Shown one piece after another: positions 25,328 to 33,957 of a DNA stretch of 64,000 bases. Position 1 is the first letter of the stretch. The number at the start of each line of letters is the position of its first letter. A program made the position numbers and the translations under genes. The notes beneath the pieces are model-generated. The model was not told where the DNA came from. It made no database searches and worked only from the letters and a program-made list of their open reading frames with translations. Location: positions 1,581,501 to 1,645,500 of the forward strand of contig NZ_CP060695.1 of the NCBI RefSeq assembly GCF_014352875.1, written 5' to 3'. Source of the stretch: Polaribacter pectinis (GTDB lineage Bacteria > Bacteroidota > Bacteroidia > Flavobacteriales > Flavobacteriaceae).

Positions 25328-27769
25328 CTATTTGATAATAAAAGTACCAGAATACGATTTGTTATTATCGTCTTTTAAAATGTATTTATAAATTCCCTTT
25401 TTTAAGTTAGGTGCATTATATGTTACTTTATTTTGAGAATTATCTGTATTTACTCTTTTAAAATCTACTATTCTACCCAATAAATCATACACTTGAATTT
25501 GTATATATTCTGAATTTATTGGTAATTTTATAGTTGTTTTATTGGTAAATGGGTTTGGATAATTAATTATTTTATTATTTTCTATAGATGAAAAATTGTC
25601 AACAGCTAAAACAGTTTTTTTACTAAAAGATAATTGGTTAATAGAAATATTAAAAGGTTTGTAATTTGTGTAGTCACCAATAATAGAATATACAATTGTT
25701 TTAATATTTGTTATTTCTACTGAATTTCCTTCTGCATCTTTAAAATCATTAAAAGCAATATCAAATGATGTTTGATCTTCATTAGCAGGTATTGTATAAC
25801 GAATTCTATTTTCCCAAGTTCTATCATCATCTTGCATAATAACAATTTCTACTTGTTCATTATTGGTTATTTTAAAATTTAAAAAAGAGTAATCTGTTAT
25901 ATCTAATGTTTGATCTCCAGGTAAAATATGTCTAAATAAATTGATATTCCCTTTTACTTCACCAGAGGCATTCGCATTTCTGTCAACTTCGTATACATCG
26001 TCTAAAAATTCTCTATCAGAAACTTCAACATTAAAATTATTTACAGTTGCAAATTCTTCTAAATAATCTAACCCCCATGGCCCGTCTGCCAAATATAATG
26101 CATCTTTCTGTTCTTCATTGTTAGTCTGTAAAGAAAAACCAATATCGAATAAAATACCTGTTTCAATAGATATTTGATCATTATAATTTCCTGTTAAAGA
26201 AAATGTGTTAGATATATCACTTCTATTTGAAACCTCTGTTTCTGCAAAATTTCCGACAAAATTTATAGATGTTTCTTCTGTTTTATTGATAATGTCTAAA
26301 TTGATAACTCCATTAGAATATTTACCAGATTTTACAAATACATTTGGAACTACATTTTCTACTGGATAGCTTATCAACCCATTTTCTTCTGTATGTTTGT
26401 CTATTATATAATTAGCAATTGAAAACACTTGAGAAAATGAGCTTCCCCAAATTTGAAAATTTTGGTAATCTCCAGCTGGATACTGATCTATATTCCAAAA
26501 GCTAAACAGTTCTTTTTCTGTACTATCAATTTTAATAGAAAAACTTAAGGTATATTCAATCTCACCTCCAGGTCTTTTAATCTTTGAACTAATTATTTTA
26601 TGTTCTCTTGTAATTACTGTTCGTACATCTTCTAAACTTGAGTTGTTTAAACGGTCGCAGATTACTTTAGAATGGTCGTATATTGTACCTTGTGTAGAGG
26701 TAGCCAAAACAGCAGAAACTCTATTTGTTCCTTGGTAATAATCTACCGAAAAAATTTCTGTGGCATTTGTAATTCCTAAAAGATCATCTGGACTTGAAAT
26801 ATTTGCTGTTTCTGTTTGATACATTCCTGTTTCTGGTAAATAATCTATTAGAGAATTTGTAGTTGTTGTTCTACTAAATTGGCTTTTTTGAAATTCTGTT
26901 TGTTGCTCTTTTTTATTGAGGTTATTACCTGCTTTTTTTCTATTAAAGTTTCTTTTTGCTATTAAATTTGCTAAATCTCCATTACTCTCTAAGCCACCAT
27001 CATAAGCTGAAGTAACATTATTTGATTCATTTACATCTGCATAATTATTGGTATTAATTGCTGAATAAGGGTTTGCTGTTACATAAAAAATTGCATCATT
27101 AAAATCGTTATCGCAAGTGCTTCTATCTCTTCTAATATCTTCAAAGCCTAAAATAACTCTCTCATTTTCCGGGTCTGCCAGTAACACATTATGGTGTCTT
27201 AAATTTTCTTGCGATTCTGGATTAAAATCTGGGTTTGAATATAATTTCCATAATCCATTTCCAACAGTTTGTGCGCTTGAACTCCAAGCATTTGCTAATA
27301 GAACCCAGCCAATTCCTGTACCGGCTTCAAATGTTCCTATTTTAACTTTATCGCCAACTTGTAATCCACCACCACTTCCTAATGCAGAAACATTTGGAAA
27401 AATAATAGTGATATCTTCTGTAGATGGTGCAGTAGTTAAAGGATTATCTAAATCATAAGTATAATAGCCTAAAACATTTCTATACCCTGCTCCTTCACTT
27501 ACAAAGGTTACCCACACATCTGCATTGTCCGTTAATTTGATATCAGTATCGTAACCAGAAGTTATGTATTGTGGATTATAATCTGGCACTGGGTAACTTT
27601 CTGGTAAAGAATTGCTAATCATTTCTTGTGTTTCAACTGAAACATAATCTCCTGGATTTTCTAGGTATAGTGGAGTACCATTTGAAGTAAAGTCTCCTAA
27701 ATATTGGTAGTTCTGGGCTGTTAAGTTAGTAACAACTGTTGCCATTAAAATAAGTAATAATTTTTTCAT
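25328..27769 (-). CDS. Secreted DUF4114 protein with T9SS C-terminal sorting signal
   Basis: An 813-residue exported protein. The ATG at 27769 gives a signal peptide (KKLLLILMATVVTNLTAQ); the ATG 21 bp upstream would add seven residues before it and is less likely. Residues about 60-245 contain a DUF4114-type domain (VTFVSEGAGYRNVLGYY, ILGFEDIRRDRSTCDNDFND). Residues 640-730 look like a carbohydrate-binding beta sandwich. The last 80 residues are a type A T9SS tail (IINYPNPFTNKTTIKLP ending GTFIIK). Cell-surface adhesin or matrix protein is the usual interpretation. Its promoter carries two regulon boxes, and it lies directly downstream of the LytTR gene, so it is a probable regulated surface output. 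Confidence 0.85.
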   Translation of the reverse strand: MKKLLLILMATVVTNLTAQNYQYLGDFTSNGTPLYLENPGDYVSVETQEMISNSLPESYPVPDYNPQYITSGYDTDIKLTDNADVWVTFVSEGAGYRNVLGYYTYDLDNPLTTAPSTEDITIIFPNVSALGSGGGLQVGDKVKIGTFEAGTGIGWVLLANAWSSSAQTVGNGLWKLYSNPDFNPESQENLRHHNVLLADPENERVILGFEDIRRDRSTCDNDFNDAIFYVTANPYSAINTNNYADVNESNNVTSAYDGGLESNGDLANLIAKRNFNRKKAGNNLNKKEQQTEFQKSQFSRTTTTNSLIDYLPETGMYQTETANISSPDDLLGITNATEIFSVDYYQGTNRVSAVLATSTQGTIYDHSKVICDRLNNSSLEDVRTVITREHKIISSKIKRPGGEIEYTLSFSIKIDSTEKELFSFWNIDQYPAGDYQNFQIWGSSFSQVFSIANYIIDKHTEENGLISYPVENVVPNVFVKSGKYSNGVINLDIINKTEETSINFVGNFAETEVSNRSDISNTFSLTGNYNDQISIETGILFDIGFSLQTNNEEQKDALYLADGPWGLDYLEEFATVNNFNVEVSDREFLDDVYEVDRNANASGEVKGNINLFRHILPGDQTLDITDYSFLNFKITNNEQVEIVIMQDDDRTWENRIRYTIPANEDQTSFDIAFNDFKDAEGNSVEITNIKTIVYSIIGDYTNYKPFNISINQLSFSKKTVLAVDNFSSIENNKIINYPNPFTNKTTIKLPINSEYIQIQVYDLLGRIVDFKRVNTDNSQNKVTYNAPNLKKGIYKYILKDDNNKSYSGTFIIK

Positions 27770-27787
27770 GATATATAATTTATACCA

Positions 27788-27876
27788 CAAAACTATGTAC
27801 TTATTGAATTTTAATTTCTAAAATTCGGTATTTACAAGTTTAGTATAGTCGAAATGTATTACTTGTGTAGACGAAA
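27788..27876 (-). promoter_or_regulatory. DUF4114 gene promoter with two regulon boxes
   Basis: The -7 box on the minus strand is TAGTTTTG (27788-27795), an exact TAnnTTTG. On the + strand AGTATAGTCGAA starts at 27842 (12 of 12, 47 bp from the -7 box) and TGTGTAGACGAA at 27864 (10 of 12), 22 bp apart. Confidence 0.68.
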
Positions 27877-28593
27877 CTATAGTAAATCTAAACGTTTCAT
27901 TAATTCTGGTCTTTTAGAACGACTAACAGGAATAACATCTTTCTTTATTAAAATGCTATTATCCTCAATATCAATTATTTTTTTGACATTTATAATGTAA
28001 GAACGATGCACTTTAAGGAATATTGAATCTGGTAATTTCTCTTCTATTTTTTTAAGCGTAGAATGTACAACGTAGTTTTTGTCTTCAGTTTTAATATGAA
28101 TATAATCGCCTTTTGCTTCTATCAAATAAATACTTGGCAAGTCAATTTTTATTAAACGTCTATCTATATTAACATAAAAGTCATTAATAGTTTCTATGGC
28201 ATTATTATCTGTACTTAAATTATCATTAGAAATTACTGTAGACTGATGTCTTTCTGCTTTTAGAATTGCTTTTTCAAATCTCGATAATTCAACTGGTTTT
28301 AGTAAATAATCTACAATAAAATCATATTCAAAAGCTTCAATTGCAAATTTAGGATCTGAAGTTGTAAGTATTATTTTGGGTGGGTTTTTTAAGGTTTTAA
28401 TAAAATCTAAACCATTAAAATCTGGCATATGAATATCTAAAAAAATAAGATCTATCTCATTAGAATTCAAGAATTTAATTGCTTGCATTGCATTTGAAAA
28501 CTCATCTACAATATTTAAAGATTTTACTTGATCACAAAGGGTTTTAAGAATAACCCTAGCCATTTTTTCATCATCAACAATAATACAATTCAT
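27877..28593 (-). CDS. LytTR-family response regulator
   Basis: A 238-residue DNA-binding regulator. Residues 1-120 are a receiver: D7/D8 acidic pair, phospho-acceptor D53 in LIFLDIHMPDFNG, and lysine in DYLLKPVE. Residues 140-238 are a LytTR domain (IYLIEAKGDYIHIKTEDKNY, FLKVHRSYIINVKKI, IPVSRSKRPELMKRL). LytTR proteins bind paired short repeats one or two helical turns apart, which is the layout of the boxes described in five promoters of this window, including the promoter of its own operon. It is the last gene of the H-NOX/FIST operon, 5 bp after the Hpt gene, and thus the probable output of the relay. Confidence 0.93.
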   Translation of the reverse strand: MNCIIVDDEKMARVILKTLCDQVKSLNIVDEFSNAMQAIKFLNSNEIDLIFLDIHMPDFNGLDFIKTLKNPPKIILTTSDPKFAIEAFEYDFIVDYLLKPVELSRFEKAILKAERHQSTVISNDNLSTDNNAIETINDFYVNIDRRLIKIDLPSIYLIEAKGDYIHIKTEDKNYVVHSTLKKIEEKLPDSIFLKVHRSYIINVKKIIDIEDNSILIKKDVIPVSRSKRPELMKRLDLL

Positions 28594-28598
28594 AGTGC

Positions 28599-28916
28599 TT
28601 AAATAGTTTCTATGTATCTTGAAATTGCTATTAAAATTTCTTCAAAATCTTCGAAACCAACTAAACTTTTTTCTCGAAGATTATGTTCAAACTTATTAGC
28701 CTTTTCATAACTTTTCTCAAGTCCTAAAATACTAATTTTATGCTTAAGTCGATGAACATTCTCTTCAATTTTTTTATATTTTTTTTCTTTTAAACTTTTA
28801 TAGTAATCTTCTTTTTCTTCTGGGAACTCACTTTTTATAACATCAATGAGTATTTTTCTTACAGATTCATCTCCTCTTGCTAACTCATCAACATAACTTA
28901 AATTTGGCTTTTCCAT
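28599..28916 (-). CDS. Stand-alone histidine phosphotransfer (Hpt) protein
   Basis: A 105-residue helical protein with the Hpt signature VHRLKHKISILGLEK; H55 is the predicted phospho-histidine. It would pass phosphate between the single receiver protein (32866) and the LytTR regulator, because neither kinase in the operon carries its own receiver. It sits 2 bp after the kinase gene at 28919 and 5 bp before the LytTR gene. The presence of a dedicated Hpt strongly suggests a multistep phosphorelay rather than a simple two-component pair. Confidence 0.85.
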   Translation of the reverse strand: MEKPNLSYVDELARGDESVRKILIDVIKSEFPEEKEDYYKSLKEKKYKKIEENVHRLKHKISILGLEKSYEKANKFEHNLREKSLVGFEDFEEILIAISRYIETI

Positions 28917-28918
28917 GC

Positions 28919-29968
28919 TTATTTTTTTATAGTAAAATAGAATATAGATCCCTTATCTACTTCGGATTCAATCCATATTTCTCCTTGATATACCTCTACA
29001 ATTTTCTTTGCTATTGACAATCCAATTCCTACGGATTTATAATCGTTTTCTAATTTTTGAAAAGCAATAAATATTTTCTCTAAATACTGATTATCAATAC
29101 CTTTACCATTATCTTTTACATAAAATTGCCAGAATTCGTTTTTATCTTCAAAACCAATTTCTATAAAGCCTATACTCTTATCATTAAACTTAACTGCATT
29201 GCTTATCAAGTTGGAAAATAGTTTTTTTAATCGAAATTGATCTCCTTCTATTGTTGGCAATTTATTATTAAAGATAACTTCAATACGATTAGGGATTTTC
29301 AATTCAAGAAGTGTATTTTTAACCAATTCATTTAAATCAATTTGATATAAATCTTTCACAGCATTACCAATTGTAGAATATTCTAAAATACCTTTTACCA
29401 AGGTATCCATTTTTTCTACATTATCTTTAATTAATTCTAAATTCTCTTTTCCTGTATCATCTAAAACACTCGAATAATCTTCTTTTATCCAAGTTGTTAA
29501 TGCATCTATACTTTGCAAAGGCGATTTTAAATCATGAGAAACCATATGCGTATAATCATTCAATTCTTGGTTCTGACGTTCTAAATTTTGTAAAAGTATA
29601 TCTCTCTGTTTATTTATTTTAATGATTTTCTTTGACTGTCTGTCAATAAAATCGACTAATTCTAAAGAATCTAAATCTGTATTTTCAATCGTATTTTTAG
29701 TTTCTAAATCATATGATTTTAAAGTATTGATAACTTCTTTTAATTTAACGATTACTTCTTTTTGAGAGTTAGAATCTTTTTCAAGTTTTTGGTTAGCATG
29801 AAAAAGTTCTTCAGAACTAATTGCTGTTGCTCTTTGTAACATGGCAAATTGTTCATCAGAAGTATCATAAGACCTATTAATAGCATCTAAAAAAAGATTT
29901 AAATCTGTATTAGATTGTAGTTCTTTTGGTAAATATTTTCTTATTTGTCTTTTTAAAAGAGAGTTCAT
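28919..29968 (-). CDS. Soluble sensor histidine kinase partner of the FIST protein
   Basis: A 349-residue kinase with no transmembrane segment. Residues 1-135 are helical and probably coiled coil; it starts LLKRQIRKYLPKELQ, a region I recall from kinases next to FIST proteins. The HisKA domain carries phospho-acceptor H145 in HMVSHDLKSPLQS; the HATPase domain shows NLISNAVKFND, VKDNGKGID and SVGIGLSIAKKIVE. Without a sensor domain of its own it presumably takes input from the FIST protein whose gene overlaps its start by one base (29968). It probably phosphorylates the single receiver protein of the operon. Confidence 0.9.
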   Translation of the reverse strand: MNSLLKRQIRKYLPKELQSNTDLNLFLDAINRSYDTSDEQFAMLQRATAISSEELFHANQKLEKDSNSQKEVIVKLKEVINTLKSYDLETKNTIENTDLDSLELVDFIDRQSKKIIKINKQRDILLQNLERQNQELNDYTHMVSHDLKSPLQSIDALTTWIKEDYSSVLDDTGKENLELIKDNVEKMDTLVKGILEYSTIGNAVKDLYQIDLNELVKNTLLELKIPNRIEVIFNNKLPTIEGDQFRLKKLFSNLISNAVKFNDKSIGFIEIGFEDKNEFWQFYVKDNGKGIDNQYLEKIFIAFQKLENDYKSVGIGLSIAKKIVEVYQGEIWIESEVDKGSIFYFTIKK

Positions 29969-31107
29969 TATTCGCTAATTAATGTAACTGTCATGGTTTG
30001 GTTATGTAGTTGACAACTACTTTCTCCAATAAAAGGAGCAATTTCTCCGTAAGAATATAAACCTGTAATTGTAGTGTCTTTTCCTAAGACCTCTATTACC
30101 TCTTCTACTTCTTCTTCTACTCTTTGATCTAAAACTAATTTTCTACCAATACAACTCACTAAAATGGCTAATTCTGATTTCTTCTTTCTAAATTCTGCTG
30201 CATTTATAGCTGCTTTTTCTGCTGCATTTACTATATTATCTACATTTGTCATCATTAGCTGAACTTTTGAATTCTCAAAAATATCTCCAGCTAAAATCAT
30301 AGAATTATCTTCTTCATTAATATTTAAAATAGTTCTTACAATTGATTGTTTTTCGTTTGTAGATTTTACTTTTAAAGGATACAATAAAGCAGCTCCAGGT
30401 AATTCTTTAGATTTATTACCTAAATAGGTCTTGTATAAATCTAACGCTGGCTTTCCATCTAATTCATATAAAACGTTTCCTTTAGATTTGGTTACAATTC
30501 TTTCTGGACCAAAAGGAGTCCAACCTCCATTTATAGAAAATGAAACTTCCAACGTTTCTCCATACAAACCAATTGCCACTAATTCTCCAGGTTTTGGGCT
30601 TTCATTATAGGAAGAAATAGTTTTTTCAAATCGGGCATCGTCACCACATAAAGCTCCAGTAATCAACAAATTATCATCTGTTGCAGCATTCATTCCTTTT
30701 GCTAATTGGCTTCCATTTACAAAACTTCCTTCAGAAACAACAAAAACGTATTTTAAACCTTCTTGTGGAAACTGGCTAATTAAATTATTACCTTTTTCAA
30801 AACTATTTAAATCTGTTGAAGCATCTAATACATTGGTAGTTTTTATTAAAAAATTACTTTTTTCAAATTCTATGGCTGTAATAGTTATACTATTTTCATC
30901 TATAGATTCTGATGAAATATCTCCACAAGAAGAACCGAATACTATGTGCCCATCTTTAAACATATTTCTAATTTCTGTAAACAAATTAGGATCTTCTAAC
31001 ATTAATCTGTTCCCAAAAACCAATATCAAAGGATTTTTTAAGGATAATTTTTTACTTAAGTATTGCCAATCTTTATTTTTTACTTTCTTTAGTTGTACCG
31101 TTTTCAT
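29968..31107 (-). CDS. FIST-domain sensor protein (NosP-like candidate)
   Basis: A 379-residue soluble protein made of FIST_N (about residues 25-220; IVFGSSCGDISSESI, LLITGALCGDDARFE, LVAIGLYGETLEVSF) and FIST_C (about 225-379; YKTYLGNKSKELPG, ending GEIAPFIGESSCQLHNQTM). FIST proteins are sensors that act on kinases; the subgroup called NosP binds haem and responds to nitric oxide, controlling kinases that signal through Hpt proteins. Only two histidines stand out, H54 and H368, so they would be the candidates if it binds haem. Haem binding is not shown by sequence. Its neighbours, a kinase on either side and an H-NOX gene, fit a NO or redox input. Confidence 0.85.
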   Translation of the reverse strand: MKTVQLKKVKNKDWQYLSKKLSLKNPLILVFGNRLMLEDPNLFTEIRNMFKDGHIVFGSSCGDISSESIDENSITITAIEFEKSNFLIKTTNVLDASTDLNSFEKGNNLISQFPQEGLKYVFVVSEGSFVNGSQLAKGMNAATDDNLLITGALCGDDARFEKTISSYNESPKPGELVAIGLYGETLEVSFSINGGWTPFGPERIVTKSKGNVLYELDGKPALDLYKTYLGNKSKELPGAALLYPLKVKSTNEKQSIVRTILNINEEDNSMILAGDIFENSKVQLMMTNVDNIVNAAEKAAINAAEFRKKKSELAILVSCIGRKLVLDQRVEEEVEEVIEVLGKDTTITGLYSYGEIAPFIGESSCQLHNQTMTVTLISE

Positions 31108-31110
31108 TTT

Positions 31111-32325
31111 TTATTTTTTAATAGTGAAGTAAAAAGTAGTTCCTTTACCTTCTTCGCTTTCTAACCAAATATTTCCTTCATAAAATTCTACTACTTTTTT
31201 TACTATTGATAATCCTATCCCAGTAGATTCTTTATTTTTATTTAAAGAATGGAAAATTTTAAAGATTTTATCGTGATATTTTTTCTCGATTCCAATTCCG
31301 TTATCTTTTACTGAAAATTGATAAAAAGAAGGTTTCTCTAAAAAATCTATTTCAACAATTCCTGCTTCTTTATTGGTGAATTTTATGGCATTACTTACTA
31401 AATTCTGAAATATTTGTTGAAATTTAGTAGTATCTCCTTTAATAATTGGTAAATTTTTAAGTACTTTTAATGTGATGTTTTCTGGAATAAATAATAATCT
31501 TTTTACATCCTCAAACATTAAATTTAAATCAACATCTTTTACGTTTTCAACAACTACGCCAGCACTCGAGTATTCTAAAATATTAGAAATTAAATTTTCC
31601 ATTGTTTCCAATGTTTTTCCTATTAAATCTAAATTTTGAAGAGTAACTTCATCTAATTTTCCTTGATTATCCATTTTAACCCAAGAAACTAGAGCATCTA
31701 TACTTCTTAAAGGTGTTTTTAGGTCATGAGAAACCATATGTGCATATTCTTGTAGTTCCTTGTTACTTTTTTCTAATTCTATAAGAATTTTTTCTTTTTG
31801 ACTTTCTAAAGATTTTAACGTACTTATATCTCTAATAATTCCTTGAGCAGCTATGGGGTTCTTATTTTTATCAAAAATTAAACTACCATTTACTTGTACC
31901 CATTTAATTTTTTTTTCTTTAGTTATTATCCTAGTAGTATAATTTGAAAAATGTCCTTTTTCATTTAATTTATTAAAAGAATCAAAAGCATATTCTATAT
32001 CTTCTTCATAAATAAAATCATTAACATTTACTTTTTCTATTTTATTATCATAACCAAAAAGTTCTATAGCAGCATCGTTCATTTTAAGAACATTTCCAGA
32101 TAATTCCATTACGATGTAAGAATCTATTATGTTTTCAAAAACACCTTTTAATTGAGAAGATTTTTCGTCTAATAATTTTTCTAATTTAATATTAGATTTT
32201 TTTAATTCTTGGGTAACAAAATATAAATCTCTCGATTTATCTTCCAATATTTTTTCTGCAATTTTTCTTGCAGATTTTTCTCTCATTAATGCACGCTGCA
32301 GTATGTCTATTTTATCTTGACTCAT
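31111..32325 (-). CDS. PAS-domain histidine kinase partner of H-NOX
   Basis: A 404-residue soluble kinase. Residues 1-60 are a helical coiled-coil lead (REKSARKIAEKILEDKSRDL). Residues about 60-170 are a PAS domain (NIIDSYIVMELSGNVLKMND, then the PAC motif GIIRDISTLKSLE). HisKA carries H200 in HMVSHDLKTPLRS; HATPase shows NLVSNAIKFTN, VKDNGIGIE and STGIGLSIVKKVV. Its start shares one base with the H-NOX stop (32325), the tight arrangement seen for H-NOX proteins that inhibit a partner kinase when bound to nitric oxide. It has no receiver domain of its own. Confidence 0.92.
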   Translation of the reverse strand: MSQDKIDILQRALMREKSARKIAEKILEDKSRDLYFVTQELKKSNIKLEKLLDEKSSQLKGVFENIIDSYIVMELSGNVLKMNDAAIELFGYDNKIEKVNVNDFIYEEDIEYAFDSFNKLNEKGHFSNYTTRIITKEKKIKWVQVNGSLIFDKNKNPIAAQGIIRDISTLKSLESQKEKILIELEKSNKELQEYAHMVSHDLKTPLRSIDALVSWVKMDNQGKLDEVTLQNLDLIGKTLETMENLISNILEYSSAGVVVENVKDVDLNLMFEDVKRLLFIPENITLKVLKNLPIIKGDTTKFQQIFQNLVSNAIKFTNKEAGIVEIDFLEKPSFYQFSVKDNGIGIEKKYHDKIFKIFHSLNKNKESTGIGLSIVKKVVEFYEGNIWLESEEGKGTTFYFTIKK

Positions 32326-32864
32326 TAATTTTTATTAATGATAAACTTCACCTCTGTTCCGTCTTCTTTTAATTTTTCTAAAACAATAGATGCTGTAGAT
32401 TTAAAATGTTCAAAGGTCTTGTTCATTAAACCTAAACCGAAATGATGCATTGCTCTGCTCGATTTATATATCATTACTATAGAATCTGTTGTTTTTTCTT
32501 CAACAATAAATGTAGGTAATTCTGCATCTGGATAAATTTTACGAACCTCTACATGAATATGATTTTCAATAGAAGAAAGCATATCTATTGGATCTTTATA
32601 AGTTGCTAATAAACCTGGGTAGCTTTTTTCAATAACTGTAAAAAAATGTTCACCATAGACTAACAATAAATTATCGATAGAAATTTCTGTTCTAAAACTC
32701 AAATGTTGTAATAACTGTAACATTTCAGAAAAACTATAGGTACCAATTGATGTATATATTCCTTCTGAAGGCAATTCTGATTTTGAAATTATTTCATCAA
32801 CAGTTTCTAAACCAAACTTTTCTTCTACTAAATCTAAAAACTCTGTAAAAACAATACCTTTCAT
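32325..32864 (-). CDS. H-NOX haem-binding gas sensor
   Basis: A 179-residue stand-alone H-NOX (haem nitric oxide/oxygen binding) domain. The start MKGIVFTEFLDLVEEKFG is typical. The proximal haem ligand is predicted as H104 in NHIHVEVRKIYPDAELPTF, and the porphyrin-propionate clamp YxSxR is complete as Y133, S135 and R137 in YKSSRAM. Whether it prefers NO or also O2 depends on a distal tyrosine that I cannot place with confidence. Facultative or aerobic bacteria use such proteins as NO sensors that regulate a co-encoded kinase. It lies between the receiver gene (2-bp gap) and the PAS kinase (one-base overlap). Confidence 0.93.
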   Translation of the reverse strand: MKGIVFTEFLDLVEEKFGLETVDEIISKSELPSEGIYTSIGTYSFSEMLQLLQHLSFRTEISIDNLLLVYGEHFFTVIEKSYPGLLATYKDPIDMLSSIENHIHVEVRKIYPDAELPTFIVEEKTTDSIVMIYKSSRAMHHFGLGLMNKTFEHFKSTASIVLEKLKEDGTEVKFIINKN

Positions 32865-32865
32865 T

Positions 32866-33282
32866 TTAAACTCTTTTTAATTCATTTGTGCTCCAATAAG
32901 CCAAAGTTAATTCAATTTTTTTTATATACTCCTCGTATTTTAGAGGCTTTAAAATATAGCCAGAAACACCAATACGATAACATTCTTCTAAATCTTTATG
33001 ATTATCTGAAGTTGTTAAAATAATAGTTGGTATATGTTTTAAAGATTCGTTTTTCTTTAAAATTGATAAAAACTCAATACCACTTATTTTAGGCATGTTT
33101 AAATCTAACAAAATAATATCAGGAATTTTGGTTTTATCTTCTAAAATTTCAAGGGCTTCATCTGCATTTTTTGCTTCAATAAGATTGTGATCTAATTCTA
33201 AAAATGAAATTGTTCTTTTCATTTTCATAATTTCGATTAAATTATCCTCTATCAATAAAATATTTAACTTCTTTTCCATCAT
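32866..33282 (-). CDS. Single-domain CheY-like response regulator
   Basis: A 138-residue receiver with nothing else: acidic pair in IEDNL, phospho-acceptor D60 in ILLDLNMPKISG, TTSDNH, and lysine in GYILKPLKY. Two ATG codons stand in tandem at 33282 and 33279. As first gene of the H-NOX/FIST operon it is the likely intermediate receiver that takes phosphate from both kinases and hands it to Hpt, but a stand-alone output role cannot be ruled out. Its promoter carries two regulon boxes 21 bp apart, indicating autoregulation of the operon by its own LytTR protein. Confidence 0.92.
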   Translation of the reverse strand: MMEKKLNILLIEDNLIEIMKMKRTISFLELDHNLIEAKNADEALEILEDKTKIPDIILLDLNMPKISGIEFLSILKKNESLKHIPTIILTTSDNHKDLEECYRIGVSGYILKPLKYEEYIKKIELTLAYWSTNELKRV

Positions 33283-33306
33283 TAAAATTATGGGAATTAT
33301 ATAATG

Positions 33307-33395
33307 TAAAAATACATTTTAAGATTAAATTATTATTTACATGGGGTTGAAGAAAAATAAAGTATAGATGAATCACTTTAAAGTATAGACGAAAT
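33307..33395 (-). promoter_or_regulatory. Signalling-operon promoter with paired regulon boxes
   Basis: The -7-like element on the minus strand is TATTTTTA (33307-33314, 7 of 8). On the + strand AGTATAGATGAA starts at 33361 (47 bp from the -7) and AGTATAGACGAA at 33382, an almost identical direct repeat exactly 21 bp apart, two helical turns. Confidence 0.7.
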
Positions 33396-33421
33396 GCAAT
33401 TTGTTTCGTATAAATTAGGCA

Positions 33422-33889
33422 TTACGAGACTAACTGACTAAAATACTCGAAAATTTCTCCTTTAGAAATAGAACTCCCTTTTTCTATTAAATCGAAAATC
33501 TCTGAATTTCTCTCGTTATTATAAGGTTTTGATCCTTTAAATATCTCCACAGAATTATCCATAGGGTTTTGCATTAACCATTCAAATCCTTTTTGTTCTA
33601 ACAAATTGATATCCCAATTTATTTTGATAGCGATTCTATGAATTTCTTCATCTTCGCATTTAAAAAGATTTGCAGAAGTTTCCGAAAAGTGTTCTATATA
33701 TTTTGTTTTGGTTAAAACATCGTCCCAAACAACATCAGAAAAAACATTCATTTCTTCTTCTGCTACTTCTGGTTTTTCTGCTTTAATTTGGTTCCATTCT
33801 TTTACATCTATACTTTGCGAAGCTAAAAAACGCGCAAAATCTTCATGTAAACTTTCGAATTGTTCTTTGGTAAGTTGTCTATATTTCAT
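33422..33889 (-). CDS. Conserved flavobacterial protein, DUF6495-like
   Basis: A 155-residue cytoplasmic protein of unknown function, beginning MKYRQLTKEQFESLHEDFARFLASQ. It is acidic and helical, with no signal peptide or catalytic motif I can point to. From memory it resembles DUF6495, which is commonly found beside rplI in Flavobacteriaceae. It lies 68 bp downstream of rplI on the same strand but behind a strong terminator, so it probably has its own promoter or depends on read-through. Confidence 0.6.
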   Translation of the reverse strand: MKYRQLTKEQFESLHEDFARFLASQSIDVKEWNQIKAEKPEVAEEEMNVFSDVVWDDVLTKTKYIEHFSETSANLFKCEDEEIHRIAIKINWDINLLEQKGFEWLMQNPMDNSVEIFKGSKPYNNERNSEIFDLIEKGSSISKGEIFEYFSQLVS

Positions 33890-33904
33890 AAGTCTGCAAA
33901 AATA

Positions 33905-33934
33905 AAAAAGCTCGTTATTTCTAACGAGCTTTTT
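33905..33934. terminator. Terminator after rplI
   Basis: AAAAAGCTCGTTA pairs exactly with TAACGAGCTTTTT around the loop TTTC. A strong bidirectional intrinsic terminator ending the rpsF-rpsR-rplI operon. Confidence 0.88.
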
Positions 33935-33957
33935 ATAAAATTATTTAAAGTTATTTA

